Shown here: in pieces, positions 1-9,004 of the stretch
Layout: every line of letters starts with the position of its first letter
Position numbering within the stretch: position 1 is the first letter of the stretch
Source: Planctomycetota bacterium
GTDB taxonomy: Bacteria; Planctomycetota; Phycisphaerae; Sedimentisphaerales; Anaerobacaceae
Direction: 5' to 3'
DNA: 64,000 nucleotides
NCBI GenBank assembly: GCA_014384025.1
Contig: JACNGQ010000092.1
Coordinates: forward strand, 1 to 64,000
Notes under the pieces: model-generated
The model's database searches: none
What the model saw: only the letters and a program-made list of their open reading frames with translations
What the model was told of the DNA's origin: nothing
Position numbers and translations under genes: made by a program

Positions 1-1709
1 GGGTTAGCGTAACCGACGACAGAGCCGTTCGCAGCCGGGTTATCAAATCCATCTATCCAGGCCAGATATATTCTGTTAGAAGCCGGGTCACTTTCATCAA
101 GGTCGTTGTAGCTCTCCATATCATCAATGATAAGGAAGTTGGCCGTAGTGAAGCTCCAGAGTGGACCTGTCCAGGGGCTGTCTGCGTTGGTGCCATTGGC
201 CTCATCGACACGCCAGTAGTAGGTAGTATCCCACTCAAGCTGTCCGGGGTCATAGCTCTCGGAGCCAAGATTGCCGCTGCTTTTTAATTCCAGAGAGGCT
301 GCATCGGCGCCAAAATAGACTTCATGTGAAGCCCCAAATCCCGGTGCCCATGTGAGAACAGGTGTTTGTGTTACATCCACAGCACCATTAGCCGGGTTGA
401 GAGCCGCAACAGCGCCTTCGGTAGTAAAGCTCCAGATGTCACCTTTATGCGTTTCTGCAATATCGAACTCATCGACGCGCCAGTAATAAGTCCTGGCCAT
501 TTTAAGTGTGCCGGGAGAATAGGTTGCAACTCCCTGAGGAAGACCACCGGCTGCATTGCTGACATCATCAATGTTGTCGCCGAAGTACACAGTATGTAAC
601 TTCGCACCGTAACCTGGTGTCCAGCTAAGCTTTGCGTCCAGAGCTACAGACTCGGCACTATCAGCCGGGTTGGGTAAGTAGGCTGTTTTGGGAGGAATAC
701 TAAAGCTCCAGATATCGCCTTTCCACGGGCTGTTCGGCTCGGTGTCGTTGACTTCATCAATCCGCCAGTAGTAAGTTGTTCCGGGAGTAAGGCCGTCCGG
801 AAAAGCAAAACCAGGGAAGCCGGCAACAATAAAGGTTGCTGCCTGGTTGCCGATGAACGTGCCTTCGGCGCCTTCGCTGACAGCATCGAAATTGTCACCT
901 ATGTACACATCGTGCGAGGCGGCAAAATCCCCGGCACGCCAGCCAAGGCTTATCCATGTGTCCTCGTGAAGTGTACCGCTGCTCGGATCGGCTCCATAGG
1001 CCTTGACGATGGCGCCGCCCTGGTTCTCCATGCTCGCCCTGACATCACCTTCGCTCATCACGTGATTGTAAATGCGCAAGTCGTCGACCATACCCGTATA
1101 GGACTCACCAAAATTCATATCACCTCCAATGTAATAAGTCTCGTTATCGCCATCTGTTGTCTGAAAGGCTGATTCCTGCGTGAGGGCCCCGTTGACGAAG
1201 ATGCGAAAGTTCGTACCATCCCCAGTCACTGCGACGTGTGTCCATTGGTTGGCGGGAACAACACCCGGGGCTGTCTCACACATACCTCCCGCCCAAGCTG
1301 TGCCAACGCGACCACGCCATGAAAGCCTCCCATCGTTGTTAAGGAACAGCGTGTCATTTGTGTCAGACGCTCTAACCGACCGAAAAATCTGCTGCCACGT
1401 GTTGCCGGTTCGCGAAGGGTTAATCCAGGCAGTCAGCGTAAATGATCCCTGGAACAGGTTGGCGGTTAACGAATCAGAGGCGCCGATTACGACGCGACTT
1501 CCATCAAATGCGAGCGCTTGTCCGAATTGCCCTTCGACAACTGTCGGATTGTCTTCCAGTGTTCCGTCGTTGCCATTGCCCGTTGCATCCAGTGCGGTCG
1601 TGCCGGCACCGTCATCGAGCTTCCATTGTGCAACAAGCTCTGCCGAAGCATTACTAACCAGCCCCAGAACCAAAACAACAGCAGCTAAATAAATCATTTT
1701 TTTACACAT
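1..1709 (-). CDS. Secreted LamG-domain protein with repeated Fn3-like modules (partial, C-terminus outside window)
   Basis: The frame is open from an ATG at 1709 to the window edge, so the C-terminus is missing (569 codons seen). GGAGG at 1717-1721 precedes the start. An N-terminal signal peptide (MCKKMIYLAAVVLVLGLVSN, cut after ASA) is followed by a LamG/concanavalin-like domain at about residues 25-235: it starts VAQWKLDDGAG, has FTLTAWINP and NQWTHVAVTGDGTNFRIFVNG, and ends YTGMVDDLRIYNHVMSEGDV. Three tandem modules follow, each with a TYYWR[VI]DE motif and a [DP][IL]WSF[ST] end. The last visible part, IDDMESYND then YLAWIDG, resembles the jelly-roll region that ends such planctomycete proteins. 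Probably an exported carbohydrate-binding or adhesion protein. The exact ligand cannot be told. Confidence 0.85.
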   Translation of the reverse strand, partial: MCKKMIYLAAVVLVLGLVSNASAELVAQWKLDDGAGTTALDATGNGNDGTLEDNPTVVEGQFGQALAFDGSRVVIGASDSLTANLFQGSFTLTAWINPSRTGNTWQQIFRSVRASDTNDTLFLNNDGRLSWRGRVGTAWAGGMCETAPGVVPANQWTHVAVTGDGTNFRIFVNGALTQESAFQTTDGDNETYYIGGDMNFGESYTGMVDDLRIYNHVMSEGDVRASMENQGGAIVKAYGADPSSGTLHEDTWISLGWRAGDFAASHDVYIGDNFDAVSEGAEGTFIGNQAATFIVAGFPGFAFPDGLTPGTTYYWRIDEVNDTEPNSPWKGDIWSFSIPPKTAYLPNPADSAESVALDAKLSWTPGYGAKLHTVYFGDNIDDVSNAAGGLPQGVATYSPGTLKMARTYYWRVDEFDIAETHKGDIWSFTTEGAVAALNPANGAVDVTQTPVLTWAPGFGASHEVYFGADAASLELKSSGNLGSESYDPGQLEWDTTYYWRVDEANGTNADSPWTGPLWSFTTANFLIIDDMESYNDLDESDPASNRIYLAWIDGFDNPAANGSVVGYAN

Positions 1710-2124
1710 AATTAGTCCTCCAGAAAAAAGTTAAAATAACTTTGCTTTGTTGACGCACGAAAACACGCATTGTTTTGAAAAAGATAAATTGCTGATTGAA
1801 GAGATATATGAATTTAAATTCGCCGAATGAAATACAAAGCTCTGACCTGGAATTTTATGCCTTGCATAACACACGATACATCCTCCTCTACTTGGAACAC
1901 TACAGGAATTGTACCCACAGGAAGAACAAAATCAACAGATATCCACCTGTGCGGGCACAAACTTCACTAATATTATCTATACCAAATTACCTGCCTATCC
2001 GTCAAGGGAAATCCCTGCGATTATTGGTATGTTCAGGGAGTATCTCAAAGTGATATAAATATATTATTGACCTGATTTTGTTTTGATGATACTCTATCAC
2101 CGGCATAATTAAGGAAGCTAACTT
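1710..2124. other. Intergenic gap, divergent promoters expected
   Basis: This AT-rich spacer lies between the divergent LamG gene and the membrane protein gene. An 85-codon open frame at 1796-2053 has no recognisable domain and no good ribosome site. No convincing promoter hexamers or RNA structure were found. Confidence 0.5.
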
Positions 2125-3024
2125 ATGGAATTATCTGTGGTAATGAGGTTACGAATTGCTGCTGCGGCCGCGATAGGGGTGGTTTTGATAGGTATCCTTG
2201 CCTGGCCGTTAGCTTCATCAAACGGGCCCATCAATGCTGTGCGAGCCAGCGATATAAGTACTGGCGGAGCGATAACATTGGTGGTTCTGGCGTTTCTAAC
2301 CGGTCTTCTTGCCTATTTTGTTTCCTGGCCGCACGGCAGAGAAATCGGCATCCTGGCTGTACCATCGGGATTGACAATTTGGGCTGTGCGCTCCGGCAGC
2401 ATGACTTCTTTGATGCAGCTTTATCCATCCGCCGAACAGCGCCAGGCAATTTTTACGGCTTTTAAATGGGATTCTGTTTTCTGGCTTGTTCTTGTTGCCG
2501 CCGGTTTCATCGGCGTGCTGTTAGGTCAGAAAATCATTTCAAGTCCCAGGTCTCGGGCAAAACAAAAAACATCTAACTCTAAACCTACTCAGTACCTAAG
2601 CGCAATAATTGCTCTGGCCGGTTCAGTTTTCATAGCCCAATTTTGTATTGGAATGTTTGCCCAGGACGTTTCGCTGACAGATCCCAAACTGGGTGCGATT
2701 ATGGCTCAGCCGTCCGTAGGGCAGATTGTCTTTGCTGTATTTATCTCGTTCGGAGTTGCAGCTTTTATTGTCAAGAAATTTCTCGATGTCAGCTATATAT
2801 GGCCGGCAATTGCCACTGTTTTTCTAACTATCTTTGCAGTAAGTAATTATGCCAGACAGGATGTGTTGCAGTATTTTGTTCAGGAGTGGCCCTCAGCTTT
2901 TTTTGTTAATTCGGTTATTTCCATATTGCCCGTGCAGATAGTGGCTTTGGGTACATTAGGCTCAATTGCCGGCTATTGGATGGCTATTCGTTACAACTAT
3001 TGGCGCAAACATGAGATGAAATAG
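2125..3024 (+). CDS. Multi-pass membrane protein of unknown function
   Basis: The 299-residue protein starts at ATG 2125 behind AAGGAAG. About six to seven hydrophobic segments are visible: near residues 10-28, 48-68, 76-92, 115-135, 158-178, 194-215 and 265-285. A basic cytoplasmic-looking linker (SPRSRAKQKTSNSKPTQ) lies near residues 138-156. No catalytic motif is recognised. It stands alone between a divergent surface protein and csrA, so context gives no function. Planctomycete genomes carry many lineage-specific membrane proteins of this kind; that is general knowledge, not evidence for a role. Confidence 0.75.
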   Translation: MELSVVMRLRIAAAAAIGVVLIGILAWPLASSNGPINAVRASDISTGGAITLVVLAFLTGLLAYFVSWPHGREIGILAVPSGLTIWAVRSGSMTSLMQLYPSAEQRQAIFTAFKWDSVFWLVLVAAGFIGVLLGQKIISSPRSRAKQKTSNSKPTQYLSAIIALAGSVFIAQFCIGMFAQDVSLTDPKLGAIMAQPSVGQIVFAVFISFGVAAFIVKKFLDVSYIWPAIATVFLTIFAVSNYARQDVLQYFVQEWPSAFFVNSVISILPVQIVALGTLGSIAGYWMAIRYNYWRKHEMK

Positions 3025-3345
3025 TAGAATTTCCCGCATATGGAAAATACAATACATCATTTTTTTAACCCTTTGTACTTCTATAAGCTCATATAGCATA
3101 AGACTTTATGGGTATTTAGTCCTATATCGCGTCATCATTCCACAAACAAAATCAAAAATGGTTATTTATAGGCTGTAAATTAGCCGAAATATATTGTGTT
3201 AAGATTTTGGCCAAATGTGGTTTTTAGGCTAAGGAAAAAGAAAAGTTAGAGAAATTAAAGCTGTGTTAATAAGCAATTGGATGAACACTTGAATTGAAAT
3301 GACGTAATATACGGTAGTAAAACCAGTCGACAAAAGGAGTTAGCA
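3025..3345. other. Intergenic gap upstream of csrA
   Basis: The 321-base AT-rich spacer carries the csrA leader. AAAAGGAG just before the csrA start is the only clear signal. No sigma-70 hexamer pair with acceptable spacing was found. Confidence 0.4.
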
Positions 3346-3582
3346 ATGTTGGTTCTAAGCAGGCAAAGAGATGAATCGATTATGATCGGTGATGATGTTG
3401 AGATTATTATCGTCGATGTACGGGGTGATAAGGTCCGTTTGGGTATAACGGCCCCGAAGGAGATACCGGTTCATCGAAGAGAAATATACGACGCGATTCA
3501 ACGCGAAAAAGGCCTGAAAAAGGAACCTCAGTCAGAGCATCCGGAAAAACCCCAGACGCCGGAGTCCACGAAAGATTCCTAA
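3346..3582 (+). CDS. csrA: Carbon storage regulator CsrA
   Basis: The 78-residue protein begins MLVLSRQRDESIMIGDD and contains VRLGITAPKEIPVHRREIYDAI, the full CsrA beta-strand and helix core with the conserved RNA-binding residues near R44 (VHRREI). CsrA is a homodimer that binds GGA motifs in mRNA leaders and controls their translation and stability. The C-terminal 17 residues are a charged, proline-rich tail beyond the usual 60-65 residue family length. The start follows AAAAGGAG at ordinary spacing. It is a single-gene unit with a hairpin over its stop codon. In other bacteria CsrA tunes motility, biofilm and carbon flow; its targets here are unknown. Confidence 0.95.
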   Translation: MLVLSRQRDESIMIGDDVEIIIVDVRGDKVRLGITAPKEIPVHRREIYDAIQREKGLKKEPQSEHPEKPQTPESTKDS

Positions 3583-3595
3583 TAGTTGGAATCTT
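3572..3595 (+). terminator. Hairpin over the csrA stop codon
   Basis: AAGATTCC (3572-3579) pairs perfectly with GGAATCTT (3588-3595) across an eight-base loop that includes the csrA stop codon. No clear U-run follows, so it may be a weak terminator or an mRNA end-protecting stem. Confidence 0.4.
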
Positions 3596-3933
3596 CCCAC
3601 AACGTTTTCATTTCATACTTCTACCATAGTTTCTACGATATTATCATTGTTTCGGTGGATTATTTTAATTTACCATAATTTGTGTTGTTATAGACTTTTA
3701 TAAAAGAACCAGACAAAACCACGACCATCGAAATATTGCTCACGAAAATTTCTCCTTGCCTTTCCCCCCTCCCACATCTTAACATACCCTCGGCATGCGG
3801 ATGTTCTTTGATTTTAGCCACCAAGGAAGTAATGTAGATTGTGAACCGTACACCTTTGTTCTTATACGAAAAACAAATAAACAGTTCTTATGCTTTCCAA
3901 ACTGAACCGGATTAAAAAAAGGAGGATAATTTT
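3596..3933. other. Intergenic gap between csrA and the isomerase-like gene
   Basis: No gene, clear promoter or repeat seen. AAAAAGGAGG just before the next start is a strong ribosome site. A minus-strand open frame (3862-4266) overlaps the real gene and has no recognisable features. Confidence 0.4.
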
Positions 3934-4968
3934 ATGAAAGAAGGCATTGAAATTAATCGAAGACAATTTATGGGCGCTTCGCTGGCCGCCACTGCTGGAT
4001 TTCTGGCAAATGTCAACGGCACTTCTCAGGGGGCTCAAAAGAAAAAGTCGAATATGAAGGTTGGTTTGTACAGCATCACATTTCTTGGGATTTGGTATCG
4101 CGGAGAGGCCCTTTCCTTGGAAGAGATGATTAAACGAGCAAAAAGTTATGGTTATGAAGGGATTGAGATTGATGGAAAGCGTCCTCATGGCAATCCACTC
4201 GACTGGCCAAAAAAACGCTGCAGGGAACTTCGCTCTTTCTCTGACGGAGAAGGTATTGAAATTCATGGAGTTGCGGCCAATAACGATTTCAGCAGTCCGA
4301 TCCCGGAATACCGAGAGTGTCAGATTGCTTATGTTAAAGAGCTGATTCGAATGACATCGGATTTGGGTGCGAGGACTTTACGGATGTTTCTGGCCTGGCC
4401 GGGTGTTACAAAACATCCGCAACTGGCGCAATACACCATCGCAAAGGATAACTGGAAATATAACCATAAGAAATTTACCGAAGAAGAAATATGGACCTGG
4501 TGTCGCGAAGGCATGGCTGAATGTGCACGATATGCCGAAGATGCTGGCGTTATCTTGGCATTACAGAATCATGCTCCTGTTATCTGGAGTTACCAAGACG
4601 TGCTGCGGATGGTCAAACAAGTCAATTCCACAAGCCTGAAAGTCTCATTGGATGTTCCGATTATGGTGGATAAACGTCCTGAAAATATCCGGAAAGCTGC
4701 CCAAGCCGTAGGTAATTTACAGGTCCTGTCCCATTTCGGTGGTGAATACGATAGGGATAAAAATGGCAAAATAAAAGGCGCTGAATTCTATACACCTTTC
4801 ATTCGGGCAATGCATGAGATTGGATATTCCGGCTATCTAAGTTATGAATTGTGTCATCCGCTGCCGAAAGTAAATGGCCAAACAGTAGGCATCGAATTTG
4901 CAGAAAAAAATGCTCAATTAGCCGCCGAATTTATGCGTGGGATCATTAACGAAGCTACAAAGGCATAA
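3934..4968 (+). CDS. Tat-exported sugar phosphate isomerase/epimerase-like TIM-barrel protein
   Basis: The 344-residue protein begins with a Tat leader (NRRQFMGASLAATAGFLAN), then about 290 residues of an AP-endonuclease-2/xylose isomerase-like TIM barrel. Features seen: EEMIKRAKSYGYEGIEIDG early in the barrel; LALQNHAPVIW, where Glu is often found but here is replaced by Gln; SLDVPIM; VLSHFGGEYDRD; and SGYLSYELCHP near the C-terminus. In this family His, Glu and Asp bind a divalent metal. Planctomycetes carry many exported members thought to act on sugars in the periplasm. The substrate is unknown. The start at 3934 follows a near-perfect ribosome site. Confidence 0.85.
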   Translation: MKEGIEINRRQFMGASLAATAGFLANVNGTSQGAQKKKSNMKVGLYSITFLGIWYRGEALSLEEMIKRAKSYGYEGIEIDGKRPHGNPLDWPKKRCRELRSFSDGEGIEIHGVAANNDFSSPIPEYRECQIAYVKELIRMTSDLGARTLRMFLAWPGVTKHPQLAQYTIAKDNWKYNHKKFTEEEIWTWCREGMAECARYAEDAGVILALQNHAPVIWSYQDVLRMVKQVNSTSLKVSLDVPIMVDKRPENIRKAAQAVGNLQVLSHFGGEYDRDKNGKIKGAEFYTPFIRAMHEIGYSGYLSYELCHPLPKVNGQTVGIEFAEKNAQLAAEFMRGIINEATKA

Positions 4969-5118
4969 AAATAGAAAAATACAGAAGAAGAGATAGAATG
5001 GATTTGCTGCTCTACGAAGTAGATCTTCACTACATAGCACGAGTCAGCCCATAATGATTATATTTTATTAGGAAACCATATAAATTTGAACACTAATTGC
5101 ATGTAATAAATTCTAAAA

Positions 5119-5421
5119 ATGATGGCGAATAGAAATCTTAATTCTTGGTCGCGAAAAATATTTCGTAATTTTATTTGCGGCTTTTTTTTAGGCATAGTCA
5201 TTGGAATACTTGGCATTGCCAAAGGAGGAAGATATGTCCCACCTATTTCAGTAATAATTATCTTTGGTTTAATCTTCGGGACAATTTCGGCAATCTTCGG
5301 TCGGTCTTTCTGGCAGTTCGGTAGTAAACGCAAAACATCTGGATTCCCGGAACAAACGGATCAAAGCATTGATGACACCTCTAAAGATAATTCTGTTCAG
5401 CAAGATAGTATAATTCCATAA
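5119..5421 (+). CDS. Small two-helix membrane protein of unknown function
   Basis: The 100-residue frame has two hydrophobic segments (near residues 18-34 and 40-62, the second GGRYVPPISVIIIFGLIFG) and a polar, Asp/Gln/Ser-rich C-terminal tail. No Shine-Dalgarno sequence precedes the start, and the stretch is AT-rich. The hydrophobic segments and coherent composition argue for a real gene, but the evidence is modest. It lies just before another small membrane-anchored gene that is frameshifted. Confidence 0.55.
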   Translation: MMANRNLNSWSRKIFRNFICGFFLGIVIGILGIAKGGRYVPPISVIIIFGLIFGTISAIFGRSFWQFGSKRKTSGFPEQTDQSIDDTSKDNSVQQDSIIP

Positions 5422-5462
5422 TAATACCCTTATACTAATAAACATTAAATATGTATCACAAA

Positions 5463-5940
5463 ATGAAAAAAAAACTGTATCATCCTACTCGCTTTTATTA
5501 TTTTAATTCTAATATTTCCTTTCATATTCTCATTCATACATCCCTGGACAAATATTCAGTGCAGGAAAGAGTATATCGATATCAACACCGGAATATCTAG
5601 AACCCAAAAGTATTATTGGTTTCTGAAATATTCGGATAAGACTGAACCGACATATCTTTCAAAGCTTCATGGCATTGCTTCAACAGAAAATCCGCAGTGG
5701 CACATAGTAAATACTCTTTCATTTGGACATGGACACTCTCCTCATTACATTTTCCACAGCGCATTTGGCCAGATAAAAAATTTGAAACTGTTGATTTCTC
5801 TCTACAATATTAAAGAAAAAGACTCAAAAGCAATCGCCCGTCAAATAATCGAACTCTGGAAAGAAAACCGGTCTGACGATAAAGCAGGTGAATACCTTCA
5901 TGAAATTAATATGCAATATGGAAAAGACTTCAAATATTAA
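5463..5940 (+). pseudogene. Membrane-anchored protein gene frameshifted at a run of nine A after the start codon
   Basis: ATG at 5463 is followed by nine A (5466-5474). Read literally, translation stops at TAG 5598-5600 after 45 codons. One A fewer puts the ATG in frame with a coherent frame ending at TAA 5938-5940. That frame gives an N-terminal hydrophobic anchor (CIILLAFIILILIFPFIFS), then CRKEYIDINTG and a soluble domain containing HGHSPHYIFH, about 157 residues in all. The long frame has no in-frame start of its own because TGA 5464-5466 precedes it. Either a sequencing or slippage error, a young pseudogene, or a gene read through slippage at A9. Function unknown. Confidence 0.65.
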
Positions 5941-6031
5941 GCAATCATATTGTCTTTTGCCGACATTTAATTAAGTTCCCAAAAACCATATAGGATTATA
6001 ATTAGATGGATATATAAGAAGGAGTCGAGTT

Positions 6032-6793
6032 GTGAGTGACAACGACCAGCTCAAATTATCCGGCGATGATTTGATACAAAAAACATCCAAAAAGCAATGG
6101 ATTAGCTTTAGTATTGTATTTTTAATATCCTGGAGTATCTCGCTTTTTCTGTGGTTTCAGGTTGAAGCGGACAGGCATATTTTATTTGCCTTAAACAATT
6201 CTAATTTTGGTAACGGCCTGCTTATCATTAATCGGCTCTCTTCACAATACGGGATGCCTGTCATTGTGTTTATATATATGTTGTATCTGGCACTGTCTTT
6301 GAAATATACCCATTTGAAAAAGTCAAGACAGGTGTTCCTGTTGATAATCTTTTCTTTCGCCGTCGCGGGTATTTCCGGCGACATACTAAAAGAAATATTC
6401 AATCGCACCCGTCCGATTCATGAATATGCTAATGAGCTAAGCTTCTTTACTCGTTCGGGCTCTCCATCGATGCCTTCCGGCCACTCAACTAAAAGCATGG
6501 CACTTGCCCTGCCCTTTCTTTTTTATGCAGAATATAAAGGACGATTCCATACCCTGGTGAAATGTATTTTAGTCTTCGTGGCGTTAATGGTTTGTTTTTC
6601 GCGAATATTTTTAGGGGCACATTATTTAAGCGACGTTTTGGCCGGGATAGGCTGGGTATTTTTATGCTTACCTGTTTCTGTTATGCTAAGTAACAAATTA
6701 TTAAGGAAAATGACATATCAAAAATTCGAGCGTGCCGCAAAAATATGGATTTTGGTTTATCTTGGTTTTATGATTTATCTGGTATTTGTATAA
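6032..6793 (+). CDS. PAP2-superfamily membrane phosphatase
   Basis: The 253-residue protein starts at GTG 6032 behind AAGGAG. It has five to six membrane helices and the three PAP2 motifs in order: KEIFNRTRP (near 126-134), PSGHS (near 149-153) and SRIFLGAHYLSDV (near 190-202). These make up the phosphatase site, with the His of motif 3 as nucleophile. Such enzymes hydrolyse lipid phosphates, for example undecaprenyl pyrophosphate or phosphatidic acid derivatives, at the outer face of the inner membrane. The exact substrate cannot be read from the sequence. It is a single-gene unit. Confidence 0.88.
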   Translation: MSDNDQLKLSGDDLIQKTSKKQWISFSIVFLISWSISLFLWFQVEADRHILFALNNSNFGNGLLIINRLSSQYGMPVIVFIYMLYLALSLKYTHLKKSRQVFLLIIFSFAVAGISGDILKEIFNRTRPIHEYANELSFFTRSGSPSMPSGHSTKSMALALPFLFYAEYKGRFHTLVKCILVFVALMVCFSRIFLGAHYLSDVLAGIGWVFLCLPVSVMLSNKLLRKMTYQKFERAAKIWILVYLGFMIYLVFV

Positions 6794-7067
6794 GGAATTT
6801 CATACCACTGGGCCTGTCTGCTAAACACAAAACACTAAGTGCTATCACCATCATTAGTCTGAATTACCAAATGTCCAATTAGCCACAAATGCGTTTTAAC
6901 AGCATTAAAAACGGCTTTTTGCCGGCCGACTTGACTTTTGGCCGATTATGACTATATTTAGGTAGTTGGATGGTAATTATTTATCAGTTTTAGAAGGAGT
7001 ACCCATTGTAATCGGGTTTTCGGAGGGGTATCACAAACCGCCTGTTACCTGGCGGAGCCAAAGCTTT

Positions 7068-8867
7068 ATGGCAGGGATGTTTGATAATAGTACGGTTATT
7101 CAGGTTCAGCAGGCCAATGACATCGTAGATGTCATAAGTGAACATGTGAGCTTAAAGAGAAAGGGCCGGGAGATGGTCGGGCTCTGCCCATTCCACGATG
7201 ACAATCGCCCGAGTATGAACGTCAACGCCGTCAAGCAGATATTCAAATGCTTCGCCTGCGGCGCCGGCGGCGATGTCTTCAAATTTCTCCAGATGCGGGA
7301 GAACCTTACTTTCCCTCAGGCCATAGAGAGGCTGGCCGAGCGTGCAGGCATAAAGCTAAAACCTGTCCAATCTTCCCAAAGGCCGGGCCGGGCCCAAACA
7401 CCCTCGCAGGAAATCGACCCGAACAAACTGGCACAGGTCAACGCCTGGGCCGCTAACTACTTCCGGCAAAACCTACAGGATGAAAAAAAGGGTAAGTATG
7501 CCCGCGACTACCTCGCCCAGAGGCAGATAACCTCCGAAAGCATAAACAATTGGCAGCTCGGCCTGGCAATAGCTTCGCCCGATGATTTACTCAGCACCGC
7601 AAGGGAAAAAAATGCACAGATCAAGCTCCTGGAACCCGCGGGCCTCGTCACCGCCCAAAATCAGGACAAGTTCATAAATCGCCTGATGTTTACAATTACC
7701 GATGTGACCGGCCGGGTCATCGGCTTTGGCGGACGGACTTTGGACGATTCAGGTGCAAAATACATAAACTCCCCGGCGACCCCACTGTTCGACAAAAGCA
7801 ATTCGCTCTACGGCCTCGAGCAGGCACGCCATCAGATTGTCTCGACCGGAACCGCTGTTGTCGTCGAAGGTTACACCGACTGCATAATGGCGCACCAATT
7901 CGGCTGTACCAACATTGTAGCAACCCTGGGAACAAGTTTCACTGCCGGCCACGGACGCATCCTCCGCCGCTATGCTAAAAAAGTAATTTTGCTTTTCGAT
8001 AGCGACGTCGCCGGCCTTGAAGCCGCAAACAGGGCTTTGGATGTCTGTCTGGCACAGCGCATAGATATAAGGCTTGCCTCGGTCCCCGAAGGTAAAGACC
8101 CGTGCGATTTTCTTTTGGCCGCCGGCAAAGAACGCTTCGAACAGCTCTTGAACGATGCTGTCGATGTCTTCCAGTTCAAGTGGAACAGATTAACGGCCGG
8201 TATCGGCAGCGAAGATACCCTTGCCGGCAAAAGGTCGGCGATTGAAGAGTACTTGCAGACCATAGCAACCGCGCTGTGGGCGGGCAATGTCTCACCGATA
8301 GACCGTGGTTTGATAGTTAACCGGGTTTCGAAGATCATCGGCCTTGATACCAGGCAAATTAATGATGAGCTGAAAAGAAGGCTCAGGCAGGCCCAGAGAT
8401 CCTCAAGCTATAATACCGAAAAGCAAACAACCCAACCAATAGATTATGGCCGCGGCCTCTTCGCCACTGCCCAGCGAGAGGTCCTGGAAGTATTGCTCAA
8501 CGAACCCAATCTCTTTGAGATTTTTAAACAAAAAATTACGCCGGACATCTTCGATGTGCCGATATTAAAACAAATCGCAGAGATATTGTTTGAAGCGCTC
8601 AATACCGATGTCAATACTTCGCTTGCAGAGATATTGGCCAAAACCGAATCCGTTGAGCTTGGCAATTCTCTTGTCGAATTAAGCCAGACCGGACAGGAAA
8701 AAGGAAACTTCCAGGCCCGCCTTAAAGGCGCCCTCGATGCTATTGAGCGCCACCGGGAGCAGAAACAAAACAGTTTCATTAAAACAATAGATGACCAGAA
8801 GCAATTTCTGCGCAAAGTCTATGAAAATACCGGAAAGGAAAACCCGCACAATGTGGGTATGGTATAG
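7068..8867 (+). CDS. dnaG: DNA primase DnaG
   Basis: The primase makes RNA primers for replication. From the chosen ATG (7068, 599 residues) the CHC2 zinc ribbon is complete (C40, H43, C61, C64 in GLCPFHDDNRPSM and KCFACGAGGD). The Toprim core follows, with VVVEGYTDCIMA near 262 and ILLFDSDVAGLEAA near 307, the metal-binding DxD. The C-terminal helicase-binding region is the usual divergent helical part. The frame is open upstream to 6966, but those 34 residues do not fit the family, so 7068 (or 7077) is preferred. It lies 137 bases before rpoD, the classic macromolecular-synthesis pairing without rpsU. Confidence 0.93.
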   Translation: MAGMFDNSTVIQVQQANDIVDVISEHVSLKRKGREMVGLCPFHDDNRPSMNVNAVKQIFKCFACGAGGDVFKFLQMRENLTFPQAIERLAERAGIKLKPVQSSQRPGRAQTPSQEIDPNKLAQVNAWAANYFRQNLQDEKKGKYARDYLAQRQITSESINNWQLGLAIASPDDLLSTAREKNAQIKLLEPAGLVTAQNQDKFINRLMFTITDVTGRVIGFGGRTLDDSGAKYINSPATPLFDKSNSLYGLEQARHQIVSTGTAVVVEGYTDCIMAHQFGCTNIVATLGTSFTAGHGRILRRYAKKVILLFDSDVAGLEAANRALDVCLAQRIDIRLASVPEGKDPCDFLLAAGKERFEQLLNDAVDVFQFKWNRLTAGIGSEDTLAGKRSAIEEYLQTIATALWAGNVSPIDRGLIVNRVSKIIGLDTRQINDELKRRLRQAQRSSSYNTEKQTTQPIDYGRGLFATAQREVLEVLLNEPNLFEIFKQKITPDIFDVPILKQIAEILFEALNTDVNTSLAEILAKTESVELGNSLVELSQTGQEKGNFQARLKGALDAIERHREQKQNSFIKTIDDQKQFLRKVYENTGKENPHNVGMV

Positions 8868-9004
8868 TGAACAAACATCGGCAAAGAGCCGTAAAAATAA
8901 TATACATAGCAAAGTGTCCGGATTCCATCAGGAGTGAGGACGATTTGAATTTGCGTTCTATGTGATTATTGATTGATTTTCAAAACATATACAAAGGTGC
9001 AATT

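Noticed and set aside
1796-2053. 85-codon plus-strand open frame upstream of the membrane protein gene
   Set aside because: No domain, no hydrophobic pattern, no good ribosome site; AT-rich spacer text.
6966-7067. Upstream extension of dnaG
   Set aside because: Thirty-four extra residues do not fit DnaG N-termini, which begin close to the zinc ribbon; ATG 7068 is preferred.
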